DNA of 64,000 bases from Nonomuraea sp. PA05 (GTDB lineage Bacteria; Actinomycetota; Actinomycetes; Streptosporangiales; Streptosporangiaceae). This document shows, one piece after another, positions 48,401 through 57,131 of the stretch. Position 1 is the stretch's first letter, and every line of letters starts with the position of its first letter. Below the pieces are notes generated by a model, which did not search any database, was not told where the DNA came from, and saw only the letters and a program-made list of their open reading frames with translations. The position numbers and the translations under genes are program-made. Location of the stretch: the NCBI RefSeq assembly GCF_008086045.1, contig NZ_VSEY01000019.1:124001-188000 (forward strand), read 5' to 3'.

Positions 48401-49714
48401 CCCAGCAGCTCCATGGTGAGTGTCTGGGACGCCGCCACCGGCGCCCGGCTGCGCAGCATCCGGCTCGGCACGGCGTCGGGGTCACTGGCCGTGGGGTCGC
48501 TCGACGGCGCGCTCGCCGTCGTGACCGGAGAGAACTACACGACCATCCACGTCCTGGACGCCGCGACAGGGCGGACGCTGCGCCTGCTCAGCACCGGTGC
48601 CGGCCTCTACGACATGGTGGTGGCCCAGCACGGCGGCACCTCCGTGATCATGGCAGGGGACAGCAAGGGCAGGGTGCAGGTCTGGGCGCCCTTCAGCAGC
48701 AGGCCGTCCCGCACCATCAGGTCGGACAGGTCGCTGACCGCCACGGCGACGGGACAGGCGGGCGGCGTGCCCGTGGCCGTGACGGCGGACGGCGACAGGA
48801 TCAAGGTCTACGCCCTGGACAGCGGCAGGCTGCTCACCTCCATGGACGCCAAGGGCACGAGAAGCGTGACCGTCGCTCGGCTCGGCGGCAAGGACGTGAT
48901 CGCCGAAGCCGGCTCCGACGCCGAACAAGGGCCCCACTTCGTGCGCGTCTGGGACCTGGCCACGGGCGGTCTGCTCCGGAGCATCGACATGGAGATCCCC
49001 ATGGTCTCGGTGGTGGCCGGAACGGTGAAAGGCGACCTGCTGATCTTGGGTGCCGCCGCCGACGGGGGGATCATCGCCTGGCGGGGCGCGACGGGCAAGC
49101 GGCTGTGGCAGGTGGACGCCGGATTCGAGTCGGTCCGCCTGGCCTTCGGCACGCTGGGCGGCTCAACGGTGGTCGTGAGCGGCGGCGACGCCGTGCACAT
49201 CTGGGACGCCGCCACAGGCAGGCAAGTACGCAGCATGACCGCCGAGCAGCCGGCCTCCGCCGTGACCACGGGGCGGCTCGGCGGCAGGGAGGTCATCGTG
49301 TCAGGGCACTACGAGGGCAAGCTGCGGGTCTGGGAGGCGGCCACGGGGCGCTCGCTCGCGGTCATGACGACCGACGGCGATCTGTACTCGGTGGCGATCG
49401 GCAGGCTCGGCGACGACGAGGTGATCGTGACCGGCGGCAGCGACAGCACCGTGACCGTCTGGGAGGGGTCCACCGGCAGGCGGCTGCACGCGATACCGAC
49501 CGGGCCTCTCGTGGATTTCGCCGCGCCGTTCCGGCTGGGCGGCCACGACCTGATCGCGATCAGCGGCTACGGCGCGGTGCTGCAGATCTGGGGCGTCACG
49601 TCGCCTACCGCCCCCGTCGCCGCCGCCTGCTCGCGGGTGGTGCGCCCCCTGACCCGCGAGCAGTGGGCGGCGCACGTCGGCGGCGACGAGCCGTACCGCG
49701 AGCTCTGCCCCTAG
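45431..49714 (+). CDS. Caspase - nSTAND1 NTPase - TM - double beta-propeller protein
   Basis: 1427 residues. Residues 15-245: caspase-like peptidase with His95 in YYVGHGLV and the catalytic Cys in LDCCFAG (146-150), both intact. Residues 262-640: nSTAND1 NTPase, FFGRAELTRNLADRV, Walker A GPSGAGKTS (305-313), Walker B VIVVDQFEELFT with Asp387, then helical sensor region with VELSHEALIRAWPRL. Membrane helix at about 697-719. Residues ~770-1427: I count fourteen V-x-V-W-D-x-x-T-G-x-x-L blades, that is two seven-bladed propellers. STAND proteins stay off until the sensor binds its target, then oligomerise and activate the effector; here the effector is a protease likely to kill the cell or cut a specific protein. 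Operon with EACC1. Convergent with the MMPL gene (4-bp overlap). Confidence 0.9.
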   Translation: MRPPGEPPELLLSRPGTRVLLAGSGSYVAGSRLTPVPAVERTVADLGRFLVERAGLAESGLTVLVDPGDPKEFGAALVSAAEGAEDVLVLYYVGHGLVSPRGELHLATRATVDLTKGIPGHQALPYSTVAEVLSGCRAPLVLVVLDCCFAGRADGVRPALDEAFAATQQGGYLLTAAGRDKRAWAPEGAEHTAFSGALIRVLAEGDPAAGPYLGVEEAYQAVARLLTEQRLPAPRRQSGWPARVRPLVANVAGSGAHGEFSPYRGLGAFGPQDAAFFFGRAELTRNLADRVAAQVSATEPLIVVGPSGAGKTSLLRAGLVPLLERAAGTSVMVFAPGGDPVGALASRLASLDRFHPADLREALLEDPGRLRELLSEARPGERVIVVDQFEELFTVCEQEVERRAFLAALHGACSEAVVVLGLRADFYGRCVAYGELATALERPVVVTPMTTGQLREVIERPAELAGLTLQPGLADLLLDDVGASLAAGGPRGVLPLLSHVLLETWQRREDGVLTVGGYLATGGVGRALANTAETTLTGLDLPGQQAARRLLPRLVRLGEEAEDTRMRVLLTELGDDEAGQVLEAFVKARLLTVGEDAVELSHEALIRAWPRLREWIDADRAVLLARQQLDHQAREWAEHGADPSYLYSGTRLSAAEEARARWESDPAGFPPLPERSARFLAASGEARRRAVRARRRGVAAVVVATVLALVASVSVAVVTTRVARESEVRRLEALSQKVSARSRDVAESDPNLSRQLALAAYTLSRTPDTADDLARSVADPRMDALPGFGQATGGLASGTLDGVPVIVAGLSGGSGAGSEVRVYDTTTGGTLRAMELTTTVTDVAWAEIGGVPMILAAGHSDLRVWEARTGRLRWHAEIGPGLIDIALGEVNGVTAVAAGFRRGVAVLAAASGRRLRMIPVPALLGNVTFDRLDGTPAIVTGHDNGEVRIWNAITGKPMRKLGPSPEPGPTLVATGRLNGTTVIASRTETGPSSSMVSVWDAATGARLRSIRLGTASGSLAVGSLDGALAVVTGENYTTIHVLDAATGRTLRLLSTGAGLYDMVVAQHGGTSVIMAGDSKGRVQVWAPFSSRPSRTIRSDRSLTATATGQAGGVPVAVTADGDRIKVYALDSGRLLTSMDAKGTRSVTVARLGGKDVIAEAGSDAEQGPHFVRVWDLATGGLLRSIDMEIPMVSVVAGTVKGDLLILGAAADGGIIAWRGATGKRLWQVDAGFESVRLAFGTLGGSTVVVSGGDAVHIWDAATGRQVRSMTAEQPASAVTTGRLGGREVIVSGHYEGKLRVWEAATGRSLAVMTTDGDLYSVAIGRLGDDEVIVTGGSDSTVTVWEGSTGRRLHAIPTGPLVDFAAPFRLGGHDLIAISGYGAVLQIWGVTSPTAPVAAACSRVVRPLTREQWAAHVGGDEPYRELCP

Positions 49715-51936
49715 ACCCCTGCCGTGACCGGCTCCCGCCGCTCCTGCTCGACGGGCTCGTCCTCCTCGTGCCCCTCCACCGACAGGTTCGGCAGGATGCG
49801 GTCGAGCCACCGCGGGCACCACCAGTTGAGCCGCCCGAGCAACACCATCGTGGCCGGCACCAGGAACCCTCTGATGATGGTGGCGTCCACCGCGATGGCC
49901 ACGGCGAGCCCCACCCCGAACGTCTTCACCATGGCGTCGGGGTAGGCGATGAACGCCACGAACACCGCCACCATGATCAAGGCGGCGGACGTGATGACCC
50001 GCCCGGTCGATCCAAGCCCCTCGGCCACGGCCCTGGCGTTGTCACCGTGCCGCAGGTACGACTGGCGCACCACCGTCAGCAGGAACACCTCGTAGTCCAT
50101 GGACAGCCCGAACAGCACCGCGAACAACATCAGCGGCACGTAGCTCTCGATCGGCACCGAGAAGAAGATCGTCTGCACGAAGGAGGAGTTGACGGGCGGG
50201 TCCATGCCCACCAGCCCACTGCCGAGCCCGATGGAGAACACCATGGCCAGCGCCCCGAACGCGGCCCCCAGCGACACCAGGTTCATCACCGCCGCCTTGA
50301 CGGCGACGATCGGCGCGCGGAAGGCCAGCAGCAGGAGCAGCGCGCTGAGCAGCACCACGACGCCGATGACCAGCGGGGTGCGCTCGTTCATGCGGTCGCC
50401 GGCGTCGGTCAGGCCGGCGACCTTGCCGCCGACGTGCACGTCCACGCCGGGCAGGGAGATGGCGCGGACGTCCCTGACGACCTGAGCGGAGCGTTCGTCG
50501 CTGGGCGCGTACTCGGGGATGGCCTGGATGAGGACCGAGCGGCCGGAGGTGTTGGCCTTGGGGTCGGCGACGTACTTGACGCCCTCGACGTCCTCGACCT
50601 CGCGGGTGAGGTCCTTCACGAGGGGATCGTCGGCGTCGGGCACCTTGGACGGCAGCTCGGCGACGACGATGAGCGGGCCGTTGAAGCCGGGGCCGAAGCC
50701 GGTGGCCATTAGCTCGTAGGCGCGCCGCGGCTCGGAGCCCTGCGCGCCGTAGCCCTCGTCGAGCGGGCCGAGTTGCAGCGCCAGGGCGGGGGCGGCGAGC
50801 GCGCCGAGGACGATGACGCTGCCGATCAGGGTCCGCCAGGGGCGGCGGGCCACCCAGGCGCCGAGGCCCGCCCAGCCGGTGCCGGCGGCGTGGGAGCCGC
50901 CGGCGCTGCGCAGGAGGGGGACCTTGAGGGAGTTGACGCGGTGGCCGAGCAGCCCGAGCAGGGCGGGGACGAGCGTGACGGAGGTGAGCACGGCGGCCAC
51001 GACCGAGATGCCGGTGACCCAGCCGAGCGTGGCCAGCAGCGGGAACCCGGCGAGCAGCAGCGCGCTCAGCGCGATGATGACGGTGCCGCCCGCGAACACG
51101 ACGGCCCCGCCGGAGCTGGCCACGGTGCGCCGGACGGACTCGACGACCGGCACCCCGTCGGCGAGCAGGCGGCGGTGGCGGGACAGCAGGAACAGAGCGT
51201 AGTCGATGCCGACGCCGAGCCCGATCATCGTGGCCATGATGCCGGCCTGCTTGGGCATGTCCACGACCCAGCCGAGCAGCCCGATGACGCCGAGCCCCGT
51301 GGCCACGCTGATCAGCGCGGCGAAGATGGGGACGGTGGCGGCGACGAGCGTGCCGAACGCGAACACGAGCACCAGCAGCGCGCAGATGACGCCGATGATC
51401 TCGCTGGGCCCGGTCTTGATCTCCTTGTCGGCCGGGGTCGAGCTGTCGGCGGGCACCACTTCGAGTCCGGCGTCCCGAGCGGGTTCTGCGGCCTTCGACA
51501 GCTCCTGAGTGGTCTGGGCGATCTTGTCGCTGTCGTTGCCCTCCATGCGGATCGTGATGAGGCCGATCTGCAGGTTGGAGGAGATGCCGCCGGCGCGGAA
51601 CGGGGTCTCGACCTTGGTGACGTGCGGCATGGTGCGCAGCCGGTCCATGGCGCGCTCCACCGCCTGCTTGCGTTCGTCCTCGATGAGCGGGCCGTCGGCG
51701 GAGTAGAGGAGGAGCTGTACGGTGCCGCCGGTGGCGTAGCCGCTGCCGAAGCCGTCCTTCATCAGGTCGTGGGCGCGTTGCGCGTCGGTGCCGGGGATGC
51801 TGGCGTCGCTGTTGGTGGGGCTGGGGAAGGCGAGACTGCCGCCCATCAGGGCGGCGGCGGCGATCACCCAGCTGATCAGTACGATCCAACCGTGCCGCGC
51901 GCACCAGCCGCCCAGCCGTCCCAGTAACCGCGTCAT
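49711..51936 (-). CDS. MMPL/RND-family transporter
   Basis: 741 residues with two repeats of one TM plus large extracytoplasmic loop plus five TMs. First repeat: WIVLISWVIAAAALMGG, loop to ~180, then IGLGVGIDYALFLLSRHRR; second repeat: IFFSVPIESYVPLM, FGLSMDYEVFLLT. The GIDYALF and SMDYEVF elements carry the proton-relay Asp-Tyr pairs. Family members export lipids, glycolipids or drugs. Divergent from a TetR gene with a perfect 22-bp palindrome between, a classical efflux arrangement, so induction by a hydrophobic compound is likely. Confidence 0.9.
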   Translation of the reverse strand: MTRLLGRLGGWCARHGWIVLISWVIAAAALMGGSLAFPSPTNSDASIPGTDAQRAHDLMKDGFGSGYATGGTVQLLLYSADGPLIEDERKQAVERAMDRLRTMPHVTKVETPFRAGGISSNLQIGLITIRMEGNDSDKIAQTTQELSKAAEPARDAGLEVVPADSSTPADKEIKTGPSEIIGVICALLVLVFAFGTLVAATVPIFAALISVATGLGVIGLLGWVVDMPKQAGIMATMIGLGVGIDYALFLLSRHRRLLADGVPVVESVRRTVASSGGAVVFAGGTVIIALSALLLAGFPLLATLGWVTGISVVAAVLTSVTLVPALLGLLGHRVNSLKVPLLRSAGGSHAAGTGWAGLGAWVARRPWRTLIGSVIVLGALAAPALALQLGPLDEGYGAQGSEPRRAYELMATGFGPGFNGPLIVVAELPSKVPDADDPLVKDLTREVEDVEGVKYVADPKANTSGRSVLIQAIPEYAPSDERSAQVVRDVRAISLPGVDVHVGGKVAGLTDAGDRMNERTPLVIGVVVLLSALLLLLAFRAPIVAVKAAVMNLVSLGAAFGALAMVFSIGLGSGLVGMDPPVNSSFVQTIFFSVPIESYVPLMLFAVLFGLSMDYEVFLLTVVRQSYLRHGDNARAVAEGLGSTGRVITSAALIMVAVFVAFIAYPDAMVKTFGVGLAVAIAVDATIIRGFLVPATMVLLGRLNWWCPRWLDRILPNLSVEGHEEDEPVEQERREPVTAGV

Positions 51937-51959
51937 CGCTCAGCTCCCACTCGACGCCC

Positions 51960-51981
51960 GTCCTGTACGGTCGTACAGGAC
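51960..51981. promoter_or_regulatory. 22-bp TetR operator
   Basis: Perfect inverted repeat: GTCCTGTACG, spacer GT, CGTACAGGAC. It is 23 bp upstream of the MMPL start and 54 bp upstream of the TetR start, so one site can control both. Confidence 0.8.
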
Positions 51982-52035
51982 TTACGATAAAACGGGAGTT
52001 GTCCGGAAGGCTCGCTCCCGCAGGGAAATGAGACG

Positions 52036-52563
52036 ATGACCACATCATCCGACGACACCCGCACCCGGATCCTGGCGGCAGCCCGCGAGTTGTTCGCCGA
52101 GCGCGGTTACGCGGCCACGTCCCTGTCCGACATCGCCGCGGCAGTGGGGCTGACCAAGACCGCGGTCGCCTACCACTTCCATCCGAAGGACCGGCTGGCG
52201 CTGGAGCTGCTGTCACCGGTGGCGGGCGACATGCTGGCGCTGCTCGACGCCCCGTACGCGAGCCGCGGCGAGTTCGTCGAGGCGCTGGTGGAGTTCGCGG
52301 TGCGCTACCGGTCGGTGATCCGGCTGTTCATGGAGGACCTGGCCGCGGACGACGCCACGACCACGCCCGGCTCGGAGCGGGACCAGATCGCGACGTTCAG
52401 GGACACGATCTACGCCAAGCTCGTCGGCGACGACCCCAGCCCCGAGATCAGGCTCAAGAGCTGGGCCCTGCTGGGGGCGCTGCAGTGGGGGGCGGTCAAG
52501 ACCATGGACCTGCCGGAGGAGCAGGTCCGCGACGTGCTCATGCGGACGGCGAGAGCCTTCTAG
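52036..52563 (+). CDS. TetR-family repressor of the MMPL transporter
   Basis: 175 residues from ATG 52036. HTH: TRILAAARELFAERGYAATS and IAAAVGLTKTAVAYHFHPKD at residues 9-52. The C-terminal domain is short for the family and all-helical (FAVRYRSVIRLFMEDLAADD). The divergent position and the 22-bp operator point to self- and MMPL-repression. It ends 4 bp inside the convergent ROK gene. Confidence 0.88.
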   Translation: MTTSSDDTRTRILAAARELFAERGYAATSLSDIAAAVGLTKTAVAYHFHPKDRLALELLSPVAGDMLALLDAPYASRGEFVEALVEFAVRYRSVIRLFMEDLAADDATTTPGSERDQIATFRDTIYAKLVGDDPSPEIRLKSWALLGALQWGAVKTMDLPEEQVRDVLMRTARAF

Positions 52564-53657
52564 AGCCCCAGGATCTCCCGCTCGACGTGGTCGAGCGCGA
52601 GGCGGACCGCGCCGATCGCCACCCCCTCGTCGCCGAACGTGGACGCCACCACCTCGGGCGCGCTCACGCACAGCTCGGCCAGGTGCCGGCGCAGCGGTTC
52701 GAGCAGCACGTCACCGGCCCGCGCGTACCCCCCGCCGAGCACCAGCAGGTCGGGGTCGATGGCCAGCACCAGGGCGGAGGCCCCGATGGCGAGGTTCTCG
52801 GCGTAGCGGTCCACCCGGCGCACGGCCTCGCGGTCGCCCGCCAGCGCCGCCTCGAACACCTCCGCCGCCGAGGCGTCCTTGACCAGCTCGCGGGCGGCGT
52901 CCTCCCAGCCGACCTGCCGCAGGGTGCCGATCTCGCCCGCCGCGCCGGAGCGGCCGGGATGCAGCCGGCCGCCGATCAGGATGCCGGCGCCGGCCCGGTG
53001 GCCGATCAGCACGTGGACGACGTCCGAAGCGTGCTGGGCGCTGCCGCGCCAGTGCTCGGCGAGCGCGGCCAGGTTCGCGTCGTTGGCGGCCAAGGCGGTG
53101 CCCCCGAACCAGCGACCGGCCAGCCCCGCCAGGTCCACGCCCGTCCAGCCGGGCAGGGTGATCGACAGTGACACGCGGCCTGTCCTGTCCACGATGCCGG
53201 AGGTGCCCGCCGCGACCGTCCACACTCGTCTGCGTGCCACGCCCGCGCCGTCCACGCAGGCCAGCGCCGTGCGTTCGGCGGCCTCCAGCCGCTCGTGGGC
53301 GGCGGCGTCGCCGGAGACCTCGGCCCGCTCCCAGGCGATCACCTCGCCGTTGAGGTCGGCGAGGGCGGCCACGATGGCGTCGCCGCCGACCTCCACGCCC
53401 ACCACGTAGCCGGCGTCCGCCCTGAACCCGAACCGCCGCGCGGGCCGCCCCATCACGCCCTCGTCGGGCGGCACCTCCCGGACGTATCCGCGCTCGCCCA
53501 GCTCGTCGAGCACCGCCTCGACCGTCTGCCTGGACAGACCGGTGACGCGCCCGAGCTGGGTCAGCGTGGCGACGCCCGCGCGGCGCAGCGCTCTGAGCGT
53601 GACCTGGGTGTTCACCTTGCGCAGCAGCGACGCGTCACCCGGCCGGAGCTCGGTCAC
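52560..53657 (-). CDS. ROK-family repressor of the sugar operon
   Basis: 365 residues from GTG 53657. N-terminal winged helix (VNTQVTLRALRRAGVATLTQLGRVTGLSRQTV in pieces; recognition helix about residues 39-50), then the ROK domain: VAAGTSGIV, ANDANLAALAE, GAGILIGGRLHPG and GEIGTLRQ. As in the other ROK here, the zinc motif is missing: His of GEIGH is Thr and the CxCGxxGC loop is absent. It is divergent from the Gfo/Idh-ABC operon and the perfect dyad directly before its start codon is the probable operator. The inducer is likely the imported sugar or its phosphate or oxidised form. Confidence 0.87.
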   Translation of the reverse strand: MTELRPGDASLLRKVNTQVTLRALRRAGVATLTQLGRVTGLSRQTVEAVLDELGERGYVREVPPDEGVMGRPARRFGFRADAGYVVGVEVGGDAIVAALADLNGEVIAWERAEVSGDAAAHERLEAAERTALACVDGAGVARRRVWTVAAGTSGIVDRTGRVSLSITLPGWTGVDLAGLAGRWFGGTALAANDANLAALAEHWRGSAQHASDVVHVLIGHRAGAGILIGGRLHPGRSGAAGEIGTLRQVGWEDAARELVKDASAAEVFEAALAGDREAVRRVDRYAENLAIGASALVLAIDPDLLVLGGGYARAGDVLLEPLRRHLAELCVSAPEVVASTFGDEGVAIGAVRLALDHVEREILGL

Positions 53658-53678
53658 TTATGAGACCCTTTCTCATAA
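53658..53678. promoter_or_regulatory. Operator of the second ROK repressor
   Basis: TTATGAGA-CCCTT-TCTCATAA, perfect 8-bp inverted repeat with a 5-bp spacer, touching the ROK start codon and 83 bp upstream of the Gfo/Idh start. Unrelated to the boxes at 5036, so each ROK has its own site. Confidence 0.75.
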
Positions 53679-53761
53679 CTTCCCTATTGACGGCTACCAG
53701 CGTGGATCCTAGCATCGGCCGACATACGTGAATTGGTTACATATGTGGGAGGCGCTCGTAC

Positions 53762-54991
53762 ATGGTGACGCTCGCCGTCGTCGGGGCAGGTTCGCGAGGG
53801 ACCTCCTACGCCCGCCACGCCGTCGAGACCGGCAGGGCCCGGGTGGTCGCGGTGGCCGACCCGCTGGCCGGGCGCCGCGACAGGTTCCCCGAGGCGGCGC
53901 CGTACGCGGACTGGCGGGACTTGGCCGCGCTGCCCCGGCAGGCCGACGCGGTGATCATCGCCACGCAGGACCGCGACCACGTGGAGCCCGCGGTGCGCTT
54001 CGCGGAACTGGGCTACGACATCCTGCTGGAGAAGCCGATGGCGGTCTCCGAGGACGACTGCCGCGCCATCGTGGCCGCGGCCGAACGGTCGGGGGCGGTG
54101 TTCGCGGTGTGCCACGTGCTGCGCTACACCCCGTACACGCGGGCCTTGAAGGCGCTGCTCGACGAGGGACGGATCGGCGAGATCGTCAGCGTCCAGCACC
54201 TGGAGCCGGTCGGATGGTGGCACCAGGCGCACTCCTACGTGCGGGGCAACTGGCGGCGGGCCGACGAGTCCACGTTCATGCTGCTGGCCAAGTCGTGCCA
54301 CGACCTCGACTGGCTGGTGCACCTCACGGGCAAGCAGGTCACCCGCGTCTCCTCGTTCGGCGGTCTGCACCACTTCCGGCCGGAGAACCGGCCGGCGGGC
54401 GCCGCGGACCGCTGCCTGGACTGCTCCGTCGAGCCCGGCTGCCCGTACTCCGCCAAGCGCCTCTACCTCCCGCTCGCCGGCGACCACTCCTGGCCGCTGT
54501 CCGTGCTCACGGACGACGTCTCCGAGGCGGGCGTGCTGGCGGCGCTCAGGACCGGCCCCTACGGCAGGTGCGTGTACGCCTGCGACAACGACGTGGTCGA
54601 TCACCAGGTGGTGAACCTGGAGTTCGAGGGCGGCACGACCGCGTCGTTCACCATGACCGGGTTCACGCCCGCGCTGCACCGGCAGACCCGGATCTTCGGC
54701 ACCCGCGGCTCCATCGACGGCGACGGCGACCGCCTGACCGTCCACGACTTCGTCACCGGCCGTTCCTCCGTCGTCGAGACCCGCCCGAGCGGGGACGGCA
54801 CGGCCAGGGGCGGGCACGGGGGCGGTGACGAAGCGCTGGTGGAGGCGTTCCTGACGGCGGTAGCCACCCGGGAGCGCGCCCCGATCCTCTCCTCGCCGGC
54901 GCAGAGCCTGCACAGCCACCTCATCGCCTGGGCCGCCGAGCGGTCGCGGCTGACCGGCGAGACCGTATCCCTGGAAGGAACCCCCCGATGA
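53762..54991 (+). CDS. Gfo/Idh/MocA-family oxidoreductase
   Basis: 409 residues from ATG 53762, with GGGAGG upstream. Rossmann loop VVGAGSRGTSYARHA at the start; EKPMAVSEDD around residue 97 has the EKP motif with the catalytic/cofactor Lys; the alpha/beta C-terminal domain includes the CRCLDCSVEPGC-like Cys cluster (ADRCLDCSVEPGCPYSAKR) that some members have and which could bind a metal. NAD(P)-dependent oxidation or epimerisation of a sugar or inositol is expected. First gene of an operon with CUT1 importer genes; its stop overlaps the substrate-binding gene (ATGA). Confidence 0.85.
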   Translation: MVTLAVVGAGSRGTSYARHAVETGRARVVAVADPLAGRRDRFPEAAPYADWRDLAALPRQADAVIIATQDRDHVEPAVRFAELGYDILLEKPMAVSEDDCRAIVAAAERSGAVFAVCHVLRYTPYTRALKALLDEGRIGEIVSVQHLEPVGWWHQAHSYVRGNWRRADESTFMLLAKSCHDLDWLVHLTGKQVTRVSSFGGLHHFRPENRPAGAADRCLDCSVEPGCPYSAKRLYLPLAGDHSWPLSVLTDDVSEAGVLAALRTGPYGRCVYACDNDVVDHQVVNLEFEGGTTASFTMTGFTPALHRQTRIFGTRGSIDGDGDRLTVHDFVTGRSSVVETRPSGDGTARGGHGGGDEALVEAFLTAVATRERAPILSSPAQSLHSHLIAWAAERSRLTGETVSLEGTPR

Positions 54992-56223
54992 GACCCATGT
55001 ACGCCGCCGCCGCTCTGCTGCTGGGCTTGACGGCCTGCGGGTCGTCCACCCCGCCCGCCACGTCCGCCGCCCCGTCCCGCGGCCCGATCACGTTCCTCGG
55101 CGGCAAGTTCGAGGCCGAGTCCGTGCAGAAGATCGTGGACGCCTGGAACACGGCCCACCCCGACGAGAAGGTCAGCGTCGTCCTGCTGCCGGAGAGCGCG
55201 GACGAGCAGCGCCGCAAGCTCATCCAGAACGCGCAGACCAAGTCGGACGCCGGAGACGTCATCCTCATCGACGCCGTGTGGACCAGCGAGTTCGCCGCGA
55301 ACCGATGGGTGGACGAGCTCAAACTGGACACCACCGGCTTCCTGCCCACCACCATCGAGACGGCGAAATACCGCGACAAGCTGTACGCGATGCCGGTCTT
55401 CACCGGCACCGGCCTGCTCTACTACCGCACCGACCTGGTCAAGGAGCCGCCCAGGACCTGGGCCGAGATGAAGAAGATCTGCGACGAGGTCCTGCCCGAG
55501 CAGAAGGGCATGAGCTGCTATGGCGGCCAGTTCGACAAGTACGAGGGCCTCACCGTGAACTTCTCCGAGGCCGTCGCCTCGGCCGGCGGCGAGCTGCTCG
55601 ACGCCTCCGGGCAGCCGCAGCTCACCAGCGACGCGGCCAAGCAGGCGGCACGGTTCCTGGCGGACGGGTTCAAGAGCGGGATGATCCCGAAGGAGGCGAT
55701 CACGTACAAGGAGGAAGAGGGACGGGTCGCCTTCCAGGAGGGCAAGCTGCTCTTCTACCGCAACTGGGCCTACGGCTACGAGGCCGCGCAGAAGACCGAC
55801 GGCTCCAGCAAGGTGAACGGCAAGTTCGACGTCGCCCCGATCCCCGGGCTCAACGGCCCCGGCGCGGGCACCCTCGGCGGGAACAACCTGGCCGTCTCCG
55901 CCTTCTCCAAGCACAAGCAGACGGCTCAGGACTTCGTCGCCTTCATGACCAGCGCCGACCAGATCAAGGCGTTCGCGCAGACCAGCTCGATGCCGGTGCC
56001 GCGGACCGCGATCTACGAGGACCCGGCGATGATCGAGAAGTACCCGTACCTGCCCGCGCTGAAGGAGGGCATCCTCGCCGCCAAGCCGCGCCCCAAGGCC
56101 GTCAAGTACGGCGACGTGACCGCCGCCATCCAGGAGTCCGCGTACGCCATCGTCACCGGCGCCAAGCCGGTCGAGCAGGGCCTGTCGGAGCTCCAGGCCG
56201 CGCTCGGGCCGCTGCTCAAGTGA
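54988..56223 (+). CDS. Sugar ABC transporter substrate-binding lipoprotein
   Basis: 411 residues. Lipoprotein signal MYAAAALLLGLTACGSS with lipobox LTAC. CUT1-type family 1 binding protein: GKFEAESVQKIVDAWNTAHPDEKVSV at the mature start (cited in part), DVILIDAVWTSEFAAN, YAMPVFTGTGLLYYRTDLV, and FLGGNNLAVS-like GTLGGNNLAVSAFS near the end. Anchored outside the membrane. Overlaps the upstream Gfo/Idh gene by ATGA and the permease by GTGA, so the operon is tightly coupled. Confidence 0.88.
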   Translation: MRPMYAAAALLLGLTACGSSTPPATSAAPSRGPITFLGGKFEAESVQKIVDAWNTAHPDEKVSVVLLPESADEQRRKLIQNAQTKSDAGDVILIDAVWTSEFAANRWVDELKLDTTGFLPTTIETAKYRDKLYAMPVFTGTGLLYYRTDLVKEPPRTWAEMKKICDEVLPEQKGMSCYGGQFDKYEGLTVNFSEAVASAGGELLDASGQPQLTSDAAKQAARFLADGFKSGMIPKEAITYKEEEGRVAFQEGKLLFYRNWAYGYEAAQKTDGSSKVNGKFDVAPIPGLNGPGAGTLGGNNLAVSAFSKHKQTAQDFVAFMTSADQIKAFAQTSSMPVPRTAIYEDPAMIEKYPYLPALKEGILAAKPRPKAVKYGDVTAAIQESAYAIVTGAKPVEQGLSELQAALGPLLK

Positions 56224-57131
56224 CGCCCCGATCGTCGCGGTGGGCGGCGGCCGCCCTGCTGTCGCCCACCATGCTGGTGCTCGCCCTGGTGGTCTTCTAC
56301 CCGCTGGTCGCGGCCATGCGGGAGTCGTTCTACGAGAGCGGGCAGCGCCTGGACGCCGACGGGTTCGTGGTCGAGGGCGAGTGGTTCGCCGGGCTGGCGA
56401 ACTACGCGGGCGTGGTGCAGCAGCGCTTCCTGAACGCCGCCTTCAACACCACGCTCTTCACCGTGGTGACGGTGTCGCTGGAGGTGGTGCTGGGGGTGGC
56501 GATGGCACTGGTCATGCAGCGCGCGTTCAGGGGCCGCGCGCTGCTGCGGGCCAGCATCCTCATCCCGTGGGCGGTGCCGACCGCCGTGTCAGGGCTGATG
56601 TGGAAGTGGATCTTCCAGGCGGACGGGGTGGCGAACGCGCTGCTCGGCACCGAGATCCTCTGGACGGCCGACGGCCCCTGGGCCAAGCTCGCGGTGATCC
56701 TCGCCGACGTGTGGAAGACCGCGCCGTTCGTGGGGCTGCTCGTGCTGGCCGGGCTGCAGATCATCCCCGGCGACGTGTACGAGGCGGCGCGGGTGGACGG
56801 GGCCAGGCCGTGGCAGACGTTCTGGCGGATCACGCTGCCGCTGGTCAGGCCCGCCCTGCTGGTGGCCGTGCTGTTCAGGCTCATGGACGCGCTGCGGATC
56901 TTCGATCTGCCGTACGTGCTGGTGGGGCCGCGCAAGCAGTCGGTGGAGACGTTGTCCGGCCTGATCTGGGACGAGGCCACCCGAGTGCACTACGGGCCCG
57001 CGTCCGCCTACGGGACGGCGTTGTTCGTCTACATCGCGGTGATCGCGTTCGTGTTCGTGAAGCTGCTCGGGGCCGACCTGCTCAGCGACGTGCGGACGCG
57101 GCGGCGTGAGGGGAGCGCCCGTGTGGCGTAG
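56220..57131 (+). CDS. Sugar ABC transporter permease (MalF-like)
   Basis: 303 residues from GTG 56220 (GTGA overlap with the binding protein); longer open frames upstream are shadows. Six TMs; LSPTMLVLALVVFYPL is the usual first one. The EAA loop that contacts the ATPase is EAARVDGARPWQTFWRITLP. CUT1 family, first permease subunit. Confidence 0.9.
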   Translation: MTPRSSRWAAAALLSPTMLVLALVVFYPLVAAMRESFYESGQRLDADGFVVEGEWFAGLANYAGVVQQRFLNAAFNTTLFTVVTVSLEVVLGVAMALVMQRAFRGRALLRASILIPWAVPTAVSGLMWKWIFQADGVANALLGTEILWTADGPWAKLAVILADVWKTAPFVGLLVLAGLQIIPGDVYEAARVDGARPWQTFWRITLPLVRPALLVAVLFRLMDALRIFDLPYVLVGPRKQSVETLSGLIWDEATRVHYGPASAYGTALFVYIAVIAFVFVKLLGADLLSDVRTRRREGSARVA

